From the NCBI RefSeq assembly GCF_000204055.1, contig NW_006768765.1, forward strand, positions 3,864,372 to 3,928,371: 64,000 nt of DNA, in the 5' to 3' direction. Origin of the DNA: Melampsora larici-populina 98AG31. Its lineage: Eukaryota; Basidiomycota; Pucciniomycetes; Pucciniales; Melampsoraceae. Each line of letters opens with the position of its first letter. Positions within the stretch are counted from its first letter, which is position 1. Both the position numbers and the translations under genes were made by a program. Below are positions 46,701-64,000 of the stretch, in pieces. A model generated the notes under the pieces. It searched no databases. It worked only from the letters and a program-made list of their open reading frames with translations, and was not told the DNA's origin.

Positions 46701-47821
46701 TAGCATCCAGGCAGGGTCAATAATCTTGGCTATCAGTCTACCTGTACGTATTTGTCTCAAAGTCAGACTTTTGGAGTTTCCTATCTGTTCCTTGGAGTCA
46801 TGAATCTGAGTTTCGAAGATGAAAAGTCTGGCCGCCATGTGTCACTATCGCCGATTTGATATCAATATACAATCGGCGTGGGGTCACGAGTCCGAAAGTT
46901 ATTTACGGGCCGATTGATCAAATTCATCAATTTATGCGATAGCTTCTATGGCATCCATCCTTGGTGGCCTTGGTGGACTGCTTCAATCCGCCATGCAAAC
47001 AGTGTGTCACCTTTCGTACGCGTTTGGCTGGGTTCACGTGACAGCTCGGCTCGGCCCGATAATATCATATTTCCTGCTTATCTCTCAGGCTGTTGGGTGT
47101 TTCAGATTGAGTCCAATCAAACGATCAGTCAATTTGGCGGTGTTGTCAGCGCACAGGAGTCAAGTTTGGTTAACTCACCAGTTTTCTATTCATAAAAAAC
47201 CTTTGAGGCAAACTTGGACCTATCAACTCCTAACCTATCTGTAGAAATATTGGCCGAGGAGATCCAAATCGGTGAACAATTTGGCTTCCTATTGATATTG
47301 GGAGCTGAATTGAGAGGTTATCAATGATCTCCACAAATTCATCAAATCGAGGATTGGGTTGAATCGTAATTAGACATGACTCAAGGTCAACTCGAAGGGC
47401 AGTCTGTCCATTGCATGATTAAAGATGCACCCATTTATGCGGTTTGGTGGAGTCTTGCAAACAGTGACTTGATTGAACGACTTGGATCGATTAAGTATTT
47501 TACTATTTATCCAAGATGAGGAGAGACCAGAGGTTGATTAAGGTGGAACTGAATGAGAAGAAATTGATTTAGTATCATCTCCGACTAACTTGAGTTCAAT
47601 TCAAAACATCAATGAATGCATAGTTTGACGGATGTCTCTGATTTCATGTCAACTTCCATTTCCCTTTCCGCCCGATTTCTTCAAGACCTTGGTCCTTGAT
47701 GCTACTTTAAACTCATCTTGATTCTTATCCTCATCACCATCTCTTGTCCTTCAGATTGCTTGGCTGATTGCTTCTATCACGCATCATGACCCTTACGCAG
47801 TTCTCGTTGCGCCTCTGAGTT
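43790..47821. other. Long gene-poor region
   Basis: At about 43833-43925 a segment is duplicated in tandem (TCTGCGAAAAGTCAGTT and TCTGCGAAAAAGTCAGTT with similar flanks), just 3' of the GH28 gene. A near-palindrome (AAAAGATTAAATCTTCTTTT) lies at about 44159. Minus-strand frames at 44821-45716 and plus-strand frames at 46878-47244 lack motifs or convincing splice connections, so no gene is called. Confidence 0.35.
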
Positions 47822-51598
<3,777 letters not shown>

Positions 51599-53433
51599 AT
51601 GAAACAGATTGAGATTAAATGTGGATCGTAAAGTTAAGATGAAAATGAGATGATCATAAAGGAGAGAAAGAAATGATGAATTTTGTATGAACTTCAAGAA
51701 TTTTAAAGTAGATTGGTATTATATACACTTGCTTGTTTTTTTTGTTTTGTTTTTTTTTCCTTTGTCTTTGAGTGTGTTTTTGATATGATATCGCTGTGTT
51801 TAATGGTTTTGTTTTGTTTTTGTTTTGATCTTTTTTTTTTTGATTTTTGATTTCAACTGTTGTTTGAATCAAAAATAAAAAAAAGATCAATCATAAGATT
51901 TTCTTTTCATTATTGCTAGCAAGTTTTTTCATATATATTTTTTGTTTGTTGTGGTTGAACTTGAAGAAGGCAGGGTGTTTTGAAAGTGATATGAAAAAAG
52001 AGAAGAAAGTGAATCAAGAGAAATGAGTCATCATTGTTTAATTCTTTTGATCTCTTTCTTTTTGTATTTGCCTTGTATAAGATCATAGGTATACATACAT
52101 GATTGATGGATGGCTGGATGTATTCCTGAATCAATCTGTCTTATAATTTCTTGAAGTGTTTGTTGTAAGGTACTTGGTATTTTTGGATGTTCTTGGGTTT
52201 GTGGAGATGATCTTTGAGGTACATAATTCAATGAAAGCAGATAGCACTCACATAGGTAGAGCAGTAGAGATTGAGATATAGAGTATTGGAAAGGGAGGGA
52301 AATGTGATTGAACTGAGGTTTTATGATTGGTTTATTATATCTTTGATTAAATTTATACATTGTTTTCTTTGCTAGATCATTATGGTATCAATCTTTAGCT
52401 TCTTTGAAATATATATATAATGTGATAATTTGCTTTATTTGTTTTGGAAGTCAAATCTTTCTAGGAGATTTGGTGATTTGATCATCTGGCCTGTTGGGTA
52501 AAGTCCTCCACTCAATTCATCATAAAACATCTGCAATCTTTCCATTGACTTTGTAAGTTATTGAATCCCACTGAATGCTGGGCCTTGAGGAAGGCTGCAA
52601 TGATCTCAATAAAAATATTTCAATCATGTCTTTTCCCGTTGATGTGTCCTTTACTGTGTCCTTTGCTGTGAATCTATGTCCTTGACCGCGGATGAAAAGC
52701 AATGACGTCATTCACATTTTATGCAAAGCAATCCATTCCAGACCTCTTTGCTTCTTTCCTCATGTATCGCAAGAAAAGAAGTACCTCTTTTTCCGCATCA
52801 CTATCAGCGTAACTATCTTGTTGGTATCCCGATATATTATAAGTATTGGATCGCTTCCAGACTCCTCATATGATCAACACTGTTATAAATCCACTTTGCC
52901 TTACCTATTCGGTGTAGGTAAACAACCTTGAGGCGATGTCAAATTTTTCTATGAAGTTGCTCATGGGCCTCGTCTTGTCAGTCAAATAGCTCAAAATCCT
53001 TCAGAATAATGAATTGGTAAGAAAGACTCTCCAAGTTTTTGATCACACACACATAGAACCGATAGTCTTACAAACCTCCACAAAACAAAAACAGATTGAA
53101 GATCAAAACAAAGTACAGTCCAGCATGAAAAGACAACAAGAAAACAGTGAAACCCAAGCCACAGTAAATCATCAACGAACTCGAAAGTAAAAGAAAAAAC
53201 AGAAACGTTCATATATTAAAGAAAAGTAAAGTAATACATCAAAAAGAGTAATGAAGATCAAATCCTAAACCAACTTAAACCCTATTGATTTTTTGATAAA
53301 AAGTTGACCCATTGAAATCTTACACTTTTCATCACCAAATCCTACAAAGAAATCCTACACACAATCTTTGAAATCAAGAAACGAAGAAAAATACGAAAAA
53401 ATATTCAAAAACTAAACTCTGGATTGAAATCCA
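51599..53433. other. 3' flank of the SRPK gene and gene-free sequence
   Basis: Directly after the kinase stop the plus strand is very T-rich (51730-51960, runs such as GTTTTGTTTTTTTTTCC), suiting a 3' untranslated region. Further on no gene, tRNA or repeat was recognised. Small minus-strand open frames look like the complement of T-rich DNA. Confidence 0.4.
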
Positions 53434-54120
53434 TCATTTTCCTGGACATTTGGGAAGATGGACGTGAAGAGCTTCCGAAGACCTGACATGGATTCAAATC
53501 AATTTAAATAAACATGAAAGAAAATCCGAAAAGAGTAAAATAGACATTAGATCAGTCACGATTTTCTGGTGATAAAAAATAGAAAGAGTTGAAGGTCTCA
53601 CCAATAATATCTCCATTGGCTACAGGTTAACATTTAAATGGTATTGGGAAAATTAAATATAGAGAGAAAGAGTATCAAATCCGGTAAGCTTGAGTAAATC
53701 TCCTTTATTTGCTTCATTGACGGACTAACCAGAATGGACAATACTGAAGAAAGATTTAAATAAAGCAGATCAAAATCAAAACAAAGGAAATCAGATTCCA
53801 AAAATAATAATTGCAACTTTCGATGTGAAGAAAGTTCATACCCAACGAGGTTGACCAGGCTTGGCTGGACTCGAGGCGTTAACGTGAGTAGATTGTTCAG
53901 AGGTGCACCTTGATAAAGAGAGAATTGAAATGATCAACACTTCTTCTTAAAGGAAAAATATGTATCTGAAGATGAAATTTCGAAAGCTAATGGAATATTT
54001 AAATCATCATTCATCTATAACCACGTACATGATATTATCACTTCCAAGCAATACTTTCAAATCTTTAAAATTACTCAAGCGTCGTCTTTGAAAAGGTATA
54101 ATGGATTTGAAAGACCAAAA
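53434..54120 (-). CDS. Tentative small spliced gene with a CxxC...HxxxC-like end
   Basis: Minus-strand segments with good donors and acceptors join in one frame. They are: a segment ending SNFKDLKVLLGSDNI before GTACGT (near 54028); a 65-bp exon at about 53843-53907 giving CTSEQSTHVNASSPAKPGQP plus RW before GTATGA; a 14-bp exon near 53730 (YCPF); an 18-bp exon near 53610; and a last exon ending LHVHLPKCPGK with its stop at 53434-53436. Joined, YCPFCQW and HVHLPKC would give a Cys-X2-Cys...His-X3-Cys zinc-binding pattern. The same exons are also open in a second frame (LTPRVQPSLVNLV, ANGDIIG, LRKLFTSIFPNVQEN), so the choice is uncertain. The 5' end is not defined and the family is not recognised. 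Confidence 0.35.
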
Positions 54121-56454
54121 AAACAAAGAAGATTGGTTCGAAATGTAAAGGATCAAATAGACGAGGATCAAATGATGTTTAGGTAAAGAAGGCTTTGTTA
54201 TTGTGGAGTTATGGAAAATTGTGGAGTTGTGGAAAAGAAAGAAAGACGGGGAAGTGAAGAAGAGAACATCGGTATTTATGCAAATCTCAAACGTCATGTG
54301 TGCATTTGAAGACTGCAAATCACGCGCAAAAACTTAAATTATCAATTTATCAATTCAAAGTGATATGGTGAAAGAGAGATCAATCAAGCCAATCAAATCA
54401 AATCAAAAGATAAGGAATACTTTAAAAAATCAGCTTGCATACTTGATAGAAAGCTTCAAATCGGCAATTTAGAAAGAAACTTGATTGTAATTCTATTCGG
54501 GATTATACCACAGCCTTCCAATTCACCACACATCCTTCGATCAATCAACCTCAACCCTGTCTCGTGATCTTTCAATAATGTCGTCATTCCTTTCAAAAAA
54601 ACAAATTTGAACTTATCAATCAACTTCATCATGACCCACTCGATGATCTTCAAATATTACAAAGTTAGTCTACATATTGCGCAATCATTTCAATTCCACC
54701 AATCATTGAATTTCTTGCTGAACGCTTTCTATATACGCATATCACTCCATCTCGATTCAAATCCAATCAATCACTTACATATCTCTCAAATTCAATCTTA
54801 TTCTACAATCCTTATCATTTTCAACTTCTCTATTCAATCTTCTCCATCATTTCTCTACATTCTTCTACATGAGGATTTTCAAGAAAACATCAAGGAGAGA
54901 GTCAAAATCATTTAAATTTGTACATGTATCTATGTACATATTACAATCAGCATCACATAAAGAAGTCGTGATTTGAAAAAAAATGGAATATGTACGTACA
55001 CACTTCTTCGATTGCCTGCATTTGTTTATTTACATTTGAACTGATGAAATTCTGTTGGTTTTTTTTATCAAGATCACATTACATGAAGAAAATCTTTGGA
55101 TGACAATAAAGTTAAGAGTGAAGTCTATATAATCAAGGATCGTCTTTCTACATCAATCATCTGGCTTCGAGGATCCGAATTTCTCATGGTCAGGTGCAGC
55201 AGATGGTCTTATGTCTTGGCGGAATTTGCAATCAGAAGTTGTGGTGTCAAACAACCGTCTTCTTTCAAACTATCTTGATCGTCAACCAAATTCATGCAGT
55301 CACTTCACAACATTTGATTCCACGATAAAACTGAGCTGGACTTCCGGGAGCTACATACACATGCTATCAGGGCATCGTGTTGATTTATGTTTTGAATCAT
55401 AAAGGATACTCGGTCTTCTATCTATCTATCTACTTATCATCTATCTCTCTTGTGAGTTTGCTGTTCTTTTGTTGACATTTAATTGTTTCTATGATGATAT
55501 GAAGTCAGCTTATCATTTTATGACGAGTTCAAAGAGGTACAAAGTCTGACGTATGATCACATTCAATGTTTCTTTTAACTAATTTATGTACTCATATCTT
55601 CTACTTCAAATCTTCAGAGTAAGACTACGTGGAGTTAATGAGTTTAAATTTTTTAAAAACGTGAGATCATCAAGCTCTAGAATAAAGTTAAAAAGCTAAT
55701 CTTTACATGTAAATCCTGACTCCACAAATCCAACCCATCAGAAACTAAATCATAAAGCTTAAGCTTAAAATGAGACAAATTCTTTCGGTTTCTTTGTAAT
55801 GATATCTATGTATAGTATAGGATATATACGCTGTGAATTAAGGGTTAATCCATGGTTTGATGCCGTAGATCACTTATCTGCGAGTTCAAGATAATAAAAA
55901 ACATTGGTGCTATTTAAACATTGAATTCAAGTATTTTGCTTCACATTGAAAGTGTTTCACTTTCCTATCTACAAAAGTATCTCAATATCTTTCAACATGA
56001 ACCTCCACTCGCGTTTCATTGATGGATTCTATTAAACAAAATACCTTCATTCAGTGACGCCAATGTATGTATGCGGGATTTGCCCTGAGGATATATGGTT
56101 CAACTCTCAACAAAAGTTTCTCTCTTGATTTCTTGTTGCATTCAATTACCACTTGATATATAATGAACATCAAAGGCGATTTGATCACTTGATCTAGATG
56201 TCAATCCTTGGACTCACAGGTCATCGAAATGGCTTCTCATTTTGGGTGAAATGTGATTCACGATATTCCTCAGATATCATCAAGATCGAATTGAATGGAA
56301 AAACTGCTGATATCCAATTTCAATATTTACTTGCAAAAGAAGATTGCCCTTTTACAAAGAAAAAAACAACTTATTCTTTAAATTCTAATTACAATTACAA
56401 TTGATAATTTGATTTTGATTTTGATTCAATTTATTTAATGATTTTTTTGCCTTT
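54121..56454. other. A+T-rich intergenic region, no gene recognised
   Basis: No coding motif, RNA gene or element border was found. Simple-sequence tracts such as TCTATCTATCTATCTAC near 55420 occur. The right edge holds the 3' untranslated region of the ARP5 gene. Confidence 0.4.
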
Positions 56455-59400
56455 TTAAAACCCTAGTCGATTACCAAACCTATGTTCAACTAAATATTCA
56501 TTTCCACATTCATCATACAAAGCTTTAGTAATACCAGCTTGTTGAAACTCTTCTGTACTTGACCAACGTGACATTCCTTTCCAAGGTGAAAGTCTTAATT
56601 CTTCTGAAGTTTGATTAGCTCTAAACAAGCCTAATGGAGAAGAAGTAGGTAAGATTGGTCTAAGTGAATTCATCAATCTAAGATCAAAGTTAGGTAATAA
56701 GGTATGTCCACTGGTAATATAACAATGCTATAGATTCAAAATCAACAAATCAGATATAATTCCGATTGATAGTCTTTGAAAAACGGTTGAGGGTTCACTT
56801 ACTGATGTTAATTTGTCTTGTATATCTTGACTAAACTCTTTGAGTACGTATTGGATGACTTCTACAAGTCCAGCATGATCAATTCCAGCCATATGAGGTT
56901 GATAAAGTGGTTCAGGTACTCTAATCCTTTCCACATTCATATGAAGTTGTGCATTTTGTTCCATATTGCCTTCAGTTTCTAATGCAGCTACGACCGTATT
57001 TGAATCATCATGACTAGGTGAGATACCTTTATAAAACGCATTTAAGAGTGAATTCTTTTTTAAATTTAATCTTTCATTCGTATGTTCAATTGTAAAGTTT
57101 TCATCATGTTCTAATAATTGTTTCTCAACAGATATAAGTTCCAAAATCTCATCTTCTTCATCTGCTGATTCATCCGCTCCCACCTACTCAAAAAGATCTT
57201 AATCAGCATACCTCCGATTACTGTTACTCTACGGATCGGTCAAAATAGTCGACCATACGTACCACATCCCGATACACAGCCCAATCAGCATCATCCGCCC
57301 CAAAGGTATCATCTGAATCATTTCCGCAAACAAACCGACAAGAATGAGTCCACTAAGTTCCTTGACCGGGTATCAAGACTATACATCACGTGTGAAACCA
57401 ACCATTGACTTTCTTTCGCTTCTTGTTACCAGCTGGGGTCTTCTCTGGAACTTGGTCACTTGCCAAGGTAGCAATGGTTTTCATCCTTTGTTGTGCTGCA
57501 TGCGACTTTCGATCTGATAGTTGTGATTTTCGCTTCTTTCTCTCTTTAATTTTTTGTAAAAGGCTCTAAAAGTTTTTGGTTGGGGTGACCTTTTAGTTCA
57601 AAGATTTCTATAGATTGGTTATATAGATGATCATGCGTACCTCATGCTGAGCTCTAACTTTTGCAAGCCATCCTTCTGGATTTGCTAATCTTGCTTCTGC
57701 ATCTTTCCTCTGATCTTCTTCCTGTAAACATAAAGATTTGCAAACAAAAAAAGATAGATATCCTCAATACGACGATCTTCCATCAAGCAACAATTAAGTA
57801 TAATTGAAGTACCGACCAGTCTTAGTTTCTCAGCTTCTCTTTCTGCTTTTGCTCGCTGGCGCGCATCGTGTCCAGCTTTCATCAACTTTTGACGTCGCTT
57901 CTCCTTCAAACCTTCTTCGTCCAAGGCGTGATCTGGGGTATCAATCAATGGGAAAGATGGTTCTCCCTGAAGACACGAATTCATCATATAGCAAGATAAT
58001 CAATCAATGATACAAGAATCGAAAAATTGTTCAAAGGAGATAGGAAAGTAGAGTTTAATAATCTGACATACCTTATCTGCTTCTTCTTCAATACCTAAAT
58101 CTTTATTACGAGCTTTTTTCAATTGGAATTGAGTTTTCTTTACAAGTGCATCTAATTCTTCTTCATTTTCAAATCCTTCTAATGATAATCTTTCTAAATA
58201 TTTAGCTTTACTTTCTTTAGTTTTCCAAGCTTGAAGTTCAAAAAAAGCTTCTAAATCTGCTTCTTTTTGTATTAACTATAAACCAATTCAAAGAAACAGA
58301 TTTTAGCTTGATAGGTACCAATTATATGGAGAGAGATATTTTTTTGTACCTTTTCCATTCGGATTCTGGCGGTTTGTTCTTGTAGTCTTAGTCCTGCTGC
58401 CCTCTTCTTCTCGGCTTGAACTGCTAATTCTTCTTCTGTCTTTTCTACCACTTCCTGTAAAGACATACCAGTTCGATATAAATTGATTATAGTCAATTTA
58501 TGCAGTGATTTTTTTTGAAACAATGACAAAATTACTTACCACAGAATTAAAAGGGAACTGGATCACTCGATTAATTTCAGCTAAAGAATCAGGATCTTGA
58601 AGTTTTTTAATTTCATCAGAAAAAGAAGTTGAAAATAAACAATGATCTTGAACCAAATCAAAAGCTTGAAAAGAGGTCATCCTAGAAGGAAAAGTGGAAT
58701 ATTTAAGTTGCATTAATCTTAAAAAGAATTCACTTTCTTGTAAACCACCCCAATTTAATCGACGAGATTGAGCTACATGTGGGATTCCTGAGATGATGGG
58801 TATGACTGTTGTACTTGAATGTGATGATGAAATTATTAGTGAGGTTTGTTCTTCGAGTGGTAAATCATAATGTGTGTCATGATATGAGAATAATGAATCG
58901 ATTCCATAACAGACTGATGGGACTTGATAAGTCTCAAACAAAAGTTCGGACATGACTGAAAATATCATAAGTTCAAAAGGAAAACACTCTTGGTCAACTT
59001 GTTCAGATAGATTCGACCAGCTTGAGTATAAGACGAATAACTTACGTCCTCGAGTATAGACTGGATTACAAAGAGTTTCACTCATCAAGATTGGATGATG
59101 GACTGCGTCACCAGAGACCCCGAGCTTCAAAAAAATGTAATCTAGCATCCCTTCCTTCGACGGAGATGTGATATCAAAGTAAAAAAATCGAACCAGTTCG
59201 TCAGATCCATCGTTTCGCACGGTTCAATAATTTGTGTACATCTGGCATGGTCAGCATCGATAGATTATCGCAACCTCGCGTCGTCGAGTGAAGCGGACAT
59301 ATCACGCGAGGTGAACTTTATCCTCTATCAACGAACGAGCCAAAACTCTGAGTAGGGAGTGATTACCCATCTAGAGCCATAAGAGGAATCATCCGTACCA

Positions 59401-59872
59401 TGCTATCATAATTACACACTAAACCTTCTTCATGAATTGGTCTGATGTTAGATCTTGATGCTGCATCAACGTAAGACTCTGATCCAGCCAAGGTGATCGT
59501 TCGATTCGTTTTACGATCTCGATACCTCGAAATCACATTATCAATATTCAGATAGGGTTTCTCCATCGTTGAATATCCAGCACGAAGTGAGCAAGATCCT
59601 ATAATAACATAAAATCGAAACGATCAGAACAAGGTCTCAATTCATTTTGTCGCAATTTGAAGATTGCAAAAGAGCTTCGAACCATTGTCAATGACGATCG
59701 GCACAGAATCTGTCGCGTATTGAGATTGATAGACCTCTGGTTCTAAATAAGGTGGTGCGAAGGTTTGAGCGCGTTCGGGTACTTTGTAAACTGTTGTTCT
59801 GGGCTTTGAAGGATCGATGATCGGAACAGTAGGAGTGTTAGGATCGAATTTCAAAAGTAAACGAGATGACAT
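56455..59872 (-). CDS. ARP5: Actin-related protein 5, INO80 complex subunit
   Basis: Twelve exons join in frame to 773 residues (yeast Arp5 is about 755): 59683-59872, 59399-59598, 59046-59154, 58540-58955, 58350-58454, 58072-58275, 57817-57966, 57641-57721, 57403-57565, 57263-57312, 56803-57183 and 56455-56727. The actin fold starts at VPIVIDNGSCSLRAGYS (about 57-73) and continues through NVISRYRDRKTNRTITLAGS, IRPIHEEGLVCNYDSM, HPILMSETLCNPVYTRGL and MSELLFETYQVPSVCYGIDS. A Lys/Glu-rich coiled-coil insert specific to Arp5 follows (about 306-540). The fold resumes around HMAGIDHAGLVEVIQ and closes with ITSGHTLLPNFDLR (about 687) and the C-terminus EHRFGNRLGF. Arp5 pairs with Ies6 in INO80 and contacts the nucleosome during sliding; it acts in the nucleus. 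The start is the first Met in frame with the actin fold. All introns are short with standard GT-AG ends. Confidence 0.96.
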
Positions 59873-62800
59873 GTTTTGAGTTTTGAGAGTGAAAATGATG
59901 AGTGAGTCAGAGGGAATGTTAAATTGCCGAGGACCGTTGACTCTGCTCACTTCGATCGTCCCTTGGAGTGGGCTAGGTTTGAATTCCGAGATCGACCTAG
60001 GTAAGGAAAGCAGCAGCCTCGGCAAGAAGAGTATGACTGAAAAACTGCAACCTGTCTCAATAGTTCCATCCTGGCTCATCCTTCTCTTGCTATAGCACCT
60101 CATCGAACTTAATCTCTTGACTTTACCCCTCGACCATTCAGGAGATACGATTTCAAAGCATCACGCCAAAGCCCATCAGACTCGCTCACTTCAACTTGTC
60201 TCGAGTAAAAATGAGCATGGATGATATATGACTAGCTCGTGATACCCAGCTGGCTCGAGCTCCCTCGCATTGCAACCTGTTACATTTATTTGTCACGCCG
60301 CAAGACTTCACTTGATTTGCCGATTTGCCTCACTTGTTGTAAATTTATCTCGTACATCTGGGTCGTCGCAAAACAAAATTGCAAAATGCATACTCGCCTT
60401 GCCATCAAAGGTGGTTTTTTCACATCTGACGACTCCTGATTGTCGGGCTCTAGCGTGATTTGACCTTGACCCGCTAGCACACTGGGGACCAATTTGACGG
60501 ATCATTAGGCCTGTTAACAGTCTCCAACACGAACAACGTAAAGCCTTTTTCTTTGATAGTCAGTGATTGAGATCTCCAGGCTTTGCGCGGTGGATGCATG
60601 TACCTCAACAATGTATCAAGTACTCCTGCAATTGCTAGAATCCAATCCTGGGTAATTCTTAGAGGGATCAATACTTCTGGGAAAGACTATCCATTCATTG
60701 ATGCAGTCCTTGGTCATGCATCAAGGTGGCTGTTTGATCAAGTCCAACTTTGATCTGAAGAGTCTGCATCACACATCTGACAAAGTTAGATTCATTGGCT
60801 GAGTTGATCACTGTGATGTATGACTAGAAAACATCATCCAGAAGTAATGTAGGAAGCATGCAAACAAACCTACCCTTGATGTTTCAATGATACTGCTCAA
60901 GATTGTGCTATGATCTTAAGTGTGCACTGGACGTGGTGCCCAAGAATTTAGGGATCCCTGAGTCACCTCTCCACCTCTCAAGGTTTGAGCAAACACTCCA
61001 AGATCACCTCACTTTATAACTCTAATCCATTCTATCTTGCTTCGATTCCACTGTTTCAATACTTGGGAGTCATGGGTGATTGTCAGGATTCTTGTGTGAA
61101 CTTCAACTGTTTTGCATTCTCTTTCCTTATGTATGATCACTTGGATACTAGATGAAAAATCATGCAAGAAAAGAACAGAAAGATTTAAAAGGTCATCATA
61201 TGACTGAATGAGTACCTGTGTTGGAGAGATAGTTGAAGTGGTGGCTCCAATTTTTGAGACAAGCTCAGACTTCAAGAAGTTTCACTTTGTGCTGAGATTT
61301 TGACATTACATGAGATGATCAAGGCACAAGCAACTTACACCTTACTGGATCATTTTTGGTGTTACATGGGCTGACACAATATCAGAGGAGAACTGTTATC
61401 ATATACTGTTTACAACATTGTACCACTCCCAACTTTCTAGAAGAAAGTTAAGGGTGTCCAGCCTCCACTTTTTGTATTCTTTTGTTTCTGTTATCTTTTT
61501 TGATAGCTTAATGTATTCTTTGACTGCAAACTTTTTAGTTTGAGGTTTGGGAGAGAAACTGATATTACATTTCAACTAGATGTGATAGATCAATTTTTGG
61601 TTTGAATTTGAAAGTTTACTTGACTGTGGAATGTTAAGCCAACAATGAAACATTAAAAAACCGAAAAACTGAATCAACAGAAGGTGAGAGAAAAAGCAGG
61701 CACTCAAGGTTTACAGTCAATGATGAGAAGTAGGCTGTGAAGATAATGATGCACAGCATTCCTCTGCTGATTGTTTCCACCTATCACCAGAAAAAATTGG
61801 GGTGATATGTGTGTGTGGATCATGCCTTGGTTGTTGCTTGTAAAGGGCAAATAGGTATACAACAGACTTATTCAAGACTTGGGCAAGCCATATCTTTGAC
61901 TAGACAGCTAAAGGGTCTTGATATTTATGACATAAAATCACTTGATTTAGGGTACAGTCATGGTTGGAGCCTTTGTACTGACTTACTTTACAAGGGGGCA
62001 AATCTTGATATTTCCTTTCAAGGATCCATGGGTATTTGATTCAGTCCTTGATGTACAAATTCTACCATTTGATCAAAAAATACTGATCTTGGTTTCTGGT
62101 GAGCAACCTGGAGGATTACCATCTACCTTGGATATGTCTTCAAAGGACACCTTCTTCAGACCCAAAAGTTGAGTTGCAAGTTATGCAGAATGTGTGTGTG
62201 TATTGGTACAAAAAAATGTCACAAGAGTGGCTAGACTAGGGTTCTAGAACACAAAGGAGATCAAATACACTCTACCATACTAAACCCAAAAATTCTGTGA
62301 AGCTAGGTATGGAAGGAGTAGAAAAAGACAAAAACTTGAGAAACAGGATTTGATTGTTGAGAGATTTATCCAAGTTGTTTGCATTTTTATCACCAAGACC
62401 AAAAACCATGCCCAGAATCTCAAAATCCCAGGTGTCTTGAGTGAAGAAAAATGATGATTTTGTATAAGAAGAGATAGTCTTCTACTACCTACTTGGAACT
62501 AGCAGATATGATTCAACTGTCACAAATACACATCTGCCCCAGAATCTTCCTGCTTGTGATCATCTCTGATTATACTAGACTTGACAGGCTGCCTGTGCAC
62601 CTTGAAGAAGGAAAATGCAAGTTTCCAAGACCGATTTTTGCATATGCTAATACAATCAACAATTCATAGGAATTCATGTTGTAGAATTGATACTCAAGTT
62701 TGTAATGATTCAGATGACTAACCATATTGCCACAATAAAAAGAGATAATTTCTTCCGGTTTCACCCAAATATGTTCAATCCTGGTGTGACCCAAGTGGTG

Positions 62801-64000
62801 TTATTCAAGTTGGCCAAGAAGTGCCTGGAATTCTATGCACTTTGGCATCTCAACTTTACAAAAATTTATTTTTTGAAAAAGAAAATTGCTAGCTGGGCTG
62901 TACTTCTCAGGTGGGGCTTTCTGATAGTATTTTCAAAATTTAACTCTTATCTTGATGTAGGGACAGTTGCATTTTAGGCAGACTTCCAACTTGAACCCCA
63001 CTATTGGGCAAAACAAGCTACCACTCAGAGGGAATGCAATACAGGAACAACAATAGGGAGATACCACTAAGCCCGGATAACGGCCAAGTTACCCAGAGCT
63101 GCAGACCTGACCAGGAGTCCATTTAGATGGCATAGTAAGTGGCTGTCTTTAATGTTGACAAAACAGAGAGGTTGTTGGTGAGAGGAAGGAGATATGAAGA
63201 GGTTTTGGTGTGAGTCAGAGGGAGTCTGTATTGTCAGAGCACAAGCTCAGAATTTGTGCTCAGGTTTCATTTGTTGGACATTTCAAACATCAATCATGGT
63301 TTTATGTAGGTAACCATAGCATGACACATGCATTCTAACTTAAATCTTCAACAGATCCCAAATTCAAAAAGCACTCTAAGAGTGGGTTTATAAACTACTA
63401 AGAACACACAAAAACAAGGTATCCTGTGCCTGTTCCCTAATTATGATTGAGGACACAATGAAATCATGTTGGGAAGTAATTTGCAATTGATTTGTTTTCA
63501 CAAGATGGATGACAGTCAATCTTAGTCAATTAAAGTACATACACTATGTTGTCCATTGTTGGTTGGGCATCGTGTACCTTTCACTCATCATTGCCCTGCA
63601 CATCATCAAAGTACAGCTGGTCCAATAATGGCTGATTTTGAATCTGCACCCCAACCCAAAAAAAAACAGGTAGTGGCCTGGCCACACCCCAACCTGTTGG
63701 ATGGACAGCCCCCCTGTCCACAAAATCAGCCACAATGTAATCAATCTTCCTGGGCTCCCCCTCCCACAAACCTGATTGACCAAGTGAAACACAAAATATG
63801 TGGAGCCCCAAAAGGCCCACGGGTTTACCCAGTGGCCCCCTCTCACAATGCTTATGTCTCCCTCCATTTTTTTCAAAAAAGTATAGAAGTTTGATAAATC
63901 ATAATCAAATCTTACTAAACTACCAAATACAAAGCTATACACACTGATCTGTTGACTAGGAGCAAGGTCCTCATCTTCCCTGTGGTACGTCTTTGTTTAG
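59873..64000. other. Upstream region of ARP5 and gene-free sequence to the window end
   Basis: 59873-60250 should contain the ARP5 promoter. Beyond it, open frames such as 61009-61275 minus, 61809-62172 plus and 63544-63942 minus carry no recognised motif and no consistent splice joins. A small palindrome (AACTTTCTAGAAGAAAGTT) lies near 61432. The stretch 63600-63850 is Pro/Gln codon-like on the plus strand and C-rich, but remains unassigned. Confidence 0.35.

Overview
The window is a eukaryotic, gene-sparse, transposon-rich scaffold from a fungus, most likely a basidiomycete of the rust type (Pucciniales). The reasons are: genes broken by many 45-110 bp introns (12 exons in the Arp5 gene, 18 in a GH28 gene); fungal protein families (Arp5, an SRPK-type kinase, an HDHD5/CECR5-type HAD protein, rhamnogalacturonase-like GH28, F-box/LRR); and long A+T-rich intergenic tracts filled with DNA transposons. 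The species call is inference. One 100-N assembly gap lies at 16236-16335.

Layout. 1-5250: an uncharacterised spliced gene or gene relic and a broken DDE transposase, both on the minus strand, separated by a GGTGAGATG-type minisatellite. 6365-11482: a nested set. A TTA-flanked element is split by a 4.3 kb pogo-like element with TA duplications, and the pogo transposase is itself split by an 816 bp foldback element with TTA duplications. 11483-18000: LTR-like sequence, two abutting TAA-flanked elements, the gap and another TAA-flanked inverted-repeat element. 19066-22906: a C2H2/C2HC zinc-finger gene and a HAD phosphatase-like gene (8 exons, about 379 aa). 23212-24828: a 9-bp-duplication, Mutator-like non-autonomous element and a second TIR element. 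26358-33949: a Tc1-like transposon whose transposase is cut by a 0.6 kb insert and by a 5.6 kb Helitron with textbook ends; the Helitron holds gene-like fragments and a small MITE. 35637-37288: a decayed F-box/LRR gene with its own MITE. 37781-43789: two divergent, paralogous, secreted GH28 rhamnogalacturonase-like genes sharing a 1 kb upstream region. 48784-51598: an SRPK-like kinase. 53434-54120: a tentative small zinc-finger gene. 56455-59872: ARP5. 59873-64000: no convincing gene.

The host genes form no visible pathway cluster: ARP5 (INO80 chromatin remodelling), SRPK (SR-protein phosphorylation) and the HAD protein are housekeeping. The GH28 pair is the one functional unit and points to plant cell-wall pectin attack. 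For most mobile elements both borders could be fixed from target-site duplications or target restoration, so the order of insertion can be read directly.
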